Below, one piece after another: positions 6,335 through 7,055 of a DNA stretch of 7,055 bases; position 1 is the first letter of the stretch, and each line of letters starts with the position of its first letter. The DNA comes from Candidatus Odinarchaeota archaeon (GTDB taxonomy: Archaea; Asgardarchaeota; JAGGXT01): the NCBI GenBank assembly GCA_021162905.1, contig JAGGXT010000324.1, positions 1-7,055 on the forward strand. Direction: 5' to 3'. Below the pieces are notes generated by a model. It did no database searches. It saw only the letters and a list, made by a program, of their open reading frames with translations, and was not told the DNA's origin. Position numbers and translations under genes: made by a program.

Positions 6335-7005
6335 ATTCTTTCCACCACTATAGTCGCAGCAATTTGTGGAGAAATAACGTGTTCATTTCCATTTATCTCG
6401 ATTAATAGATTCCTCTCAGAGAATATATCTATCACATTAATAATAGTACCTGGAAGAATATTCAATCTGGTAACTATTCTGAGAAGATTTGGATTTATAT
6501 CAAAAACTTTTATAACACGAAAATGACCCTTCTCTTCAACCTCTGAAAGAAGATTTCCACGCTTTATAATTTTCCCAACATCTTTAAAACCATATGGAAT
6601 ATAATTTCCATGAGGGCACTTTTCAGGATTATTAAGTAGCTCTATAATCCTTTCTTCCATTTTATCTGTCATTATATGCTCTAACTTGCATGCAATTTCA
6701 GTAGCACTTATCAAGTCAAGACCAATTATTTTAAAAAGTAATAACTCTGCAAGCCTATATCTTCTAATAAGGCTTATTGCCAATTCCATGGAGCTATCAT
6801 TGAGTCTTACTCCTTTTCTTTGCGTATAATCAACTAATCCTTTTTGAGCAAGTTTTCTAAGCATTTCAGTAACGGAGGATGGGGCCACACCTAATATTCG
6901 AGCAATATCACTAGTCTTAGCATAACCGCGCCCCATTTCAATTGTCAAAGAGAAGATAACCTTAAGATAGTTCTGCATAGTTTCTCCAGAACTTTTTCGA
7001 CCCAA
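6331..7005 (-). CDS. DtxR/IdeR-family metal-dependent transcriptional repressor
   Basis: The 224-residue protein has the full three-domain layout. The N-terminal winged helix (about 8-72) includes the recognition segment LGVAPSSVTEMLRKL. The metal-binding and dimerisation domain (73-140) contains RRYRLAELLL, ACKLEH (105-110) and the signature PEKCPHGNYIP (127-137). A C-terminal FeoA/SH3-like domain spans about 146-224. C106, E109 and H110 match the Cys-x-x-Glu-His of the primary site of DtxR and IdeR, whereas MntR has Glu at the first position, so an iron-type sensor is favoured. The DtxR ancillary ligands H79 and H98 align with Tyr 83 and Thr 102; only E83 (Glu 87) remains. The DtxR M10 or MntR D8 position is Asn 12. 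The TTG start is supported by AGGTGA 6 bases upstream; an ATG at residue 10 would cut into the first helix. It is first in the operon and probably controls it. Confidence 0.93.
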   Translation of the reverse strand: MGRKSSGETMQNYLKVIFSLTIEMGRGYAKTSDIARILGVAPSSVTEMLRKLAQKGLVDYTQRKGVRLNDSSMELAISLIRRYRLAELLLFKIIGLDLISATEIACKLEHIMTDKMEERIIELLNNPEKCPHGNYIPYGFKDVGKIIKRGNLLSEVEEKGHFRVIKVFDINPNLLRIVTRLNILPGTIINVIDIFSERNLLIEINGNEHVISPQIAATIVVERI

Positions 7006-7019
7006 TTAGATTCACCTAA
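7006..7019 (-). promoter_or_regulatory. Candidate DtxR-type operator overlapping the SD of the repressor gene
   Basis: The minus strand reads TTAGGTGAATCTAA, with TTAG/CTAA inverted arms. It agrees at 11 of 14 positions with the first 14 bases of the bacterial DtxR/IdeR box as I remember it, but the last third of that 19-base box is not matched. The site ends next to the TTG start and contains its SD, so binding would block the start of the operon. Part of the match is forced by the SD itself, which limits confidence. Confidence 0.35.
7012..7017 (-). promoter_or_regulatory. Ribosome binding site supporting the TTG start of the repressor gene
   Basis: AGGTGA on the minus strand lies 6 bases before TTG at 7005. 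It is the same motif used by the macro gene, and it makes the TTG a better start than the internal ATG at residue 10. Confidence 0.65.
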
Positions 7020-7041
7020 TATCTACTTTTTATTTTTCTTT

Positions 7042-7054
7042 TTAGGTTTATTAA
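7042..7054 (-). promoter_or_regulatory. Possible TATA box with a second TTAGG half-site upstream of the operon
   Basis: The minus strand reads TTAATAAACCTAA. TTAATAAA (7047-7054) is a TATA-like box that would place the transcript start near 7025, leaving a short leader with the SD. The plus strand of the same stretch begins TTAGGTT, a second half-site like the one at 7006-7019. The sequence is AT-rich and cut by the window end, so this is tentative. Confidence 0.3.
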
Positions 7055-7055
7055 C

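Larger units (their letters stand above)
2822..7005 (-). other. Predicted five-gene operon: repressor, dys, longin/zinc protein, KaiC-like ATPase, macro protein
   Basis: All five genes run in the same direction. Repressor/dys and dys/longin gene each overlap by four bases (ATGA at 6331-6334 and 5342-5345). The longin and KaiC-like genes are 55 bases apart with the TTG start, and KaiC-like and macro are 12 bases apart with an SD spanning the stop. No T-tract terminator is seen between any of them. The first promoter lies just before 7005; a weak internal one before the KaiC-like gene is possible. Confidence 0.75.

Noticed and set aside
6331..7005. Manganese-type MntR assignment for the repressor
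   Set aside because: The primary site begins with Cys 106 as in DtxR/IdeR, not the Glu of MntR, and a C-terminal SH3-like domain, absent from MntR, is present.
1..7055. Mobile elements, CRISPR arrays, tRNA or rRNA genes
   Set aside because: No transposase or integrase motifs, no regularly spaced repeats, no cloverleaf-like or rRNA-like segment were found by eye, and almost all DNA is occupied by convincing protein genes.

Overview
The window is AT-rich, gene-dense chromosomal DNA from an archaeon. Promoters look archaeal (BRE/TATA-like boxes about 25 bases before the expected transcript start), the one clear terminator is a plain T-tract without a hairpin, and Shine-Dalgarno (SD) sites match the archaeal 16S tail (GGAGG, GGTGA). 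The protein set includes deoxyhypusine synthase, a single-domain KaiC-like ATPase and a zinc domain resembling TackOD1. Together these suggest the TACK/Thermoproteota side of the Archaea, probably a thermophile. Placement below that level cannot be made from this sequence alone.

Left part, plus strand (1-2856): three genes that are not obviously linked. They are a coiled-coil protein with a C-terminal winged helix, a small six-helix membrane protein of no family I recognise that shows internal repeats, and a large MgtC/SapB-DUF4010 membrane protein. The second and third each have their own promoter-like element, and a T-tract separates them.

Right part, minus strand (7005 down to 2822): a compact five-gene cluster that reads as one operon. 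Its order is a DtxR-family metal-dependent repressor, deoxyhypusine synthase (dys), a longin-like/zinc-ribbon protein, a KaiC-like ATPase and a macro-domain ADP-ribose-binding protein. The first three are joined by two ATGA stop/start overlaps. The last two are separated by 12 bases once their starts are corrected from SD evidence. The operon converges on the MgtC-type gene, and the two coding regions overlap by 35 bases at their 3' ends.

The most interesting content is the triplet longin-TackOD1-like protein, KaiC-like ATPase and macro protein. It looks like a sensor/output adaptor beside a RecA-type signalling ATPase and an ADP-ribose reader or eraser. It is co-transcribed with the NAD-dependent enzyme that modifies translation factor aIF5A, under a repressor that probably controls its own operon. 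That functional link is inference. The individual family calls for DtxR, DHS, KaiC, macro and MgtC are strong.

No tRNA, rRNA, CRISPR array, insertion sequence or integrase was seen. No gene-free stretch exceeds 300 bases; the longest gap is 682-807.
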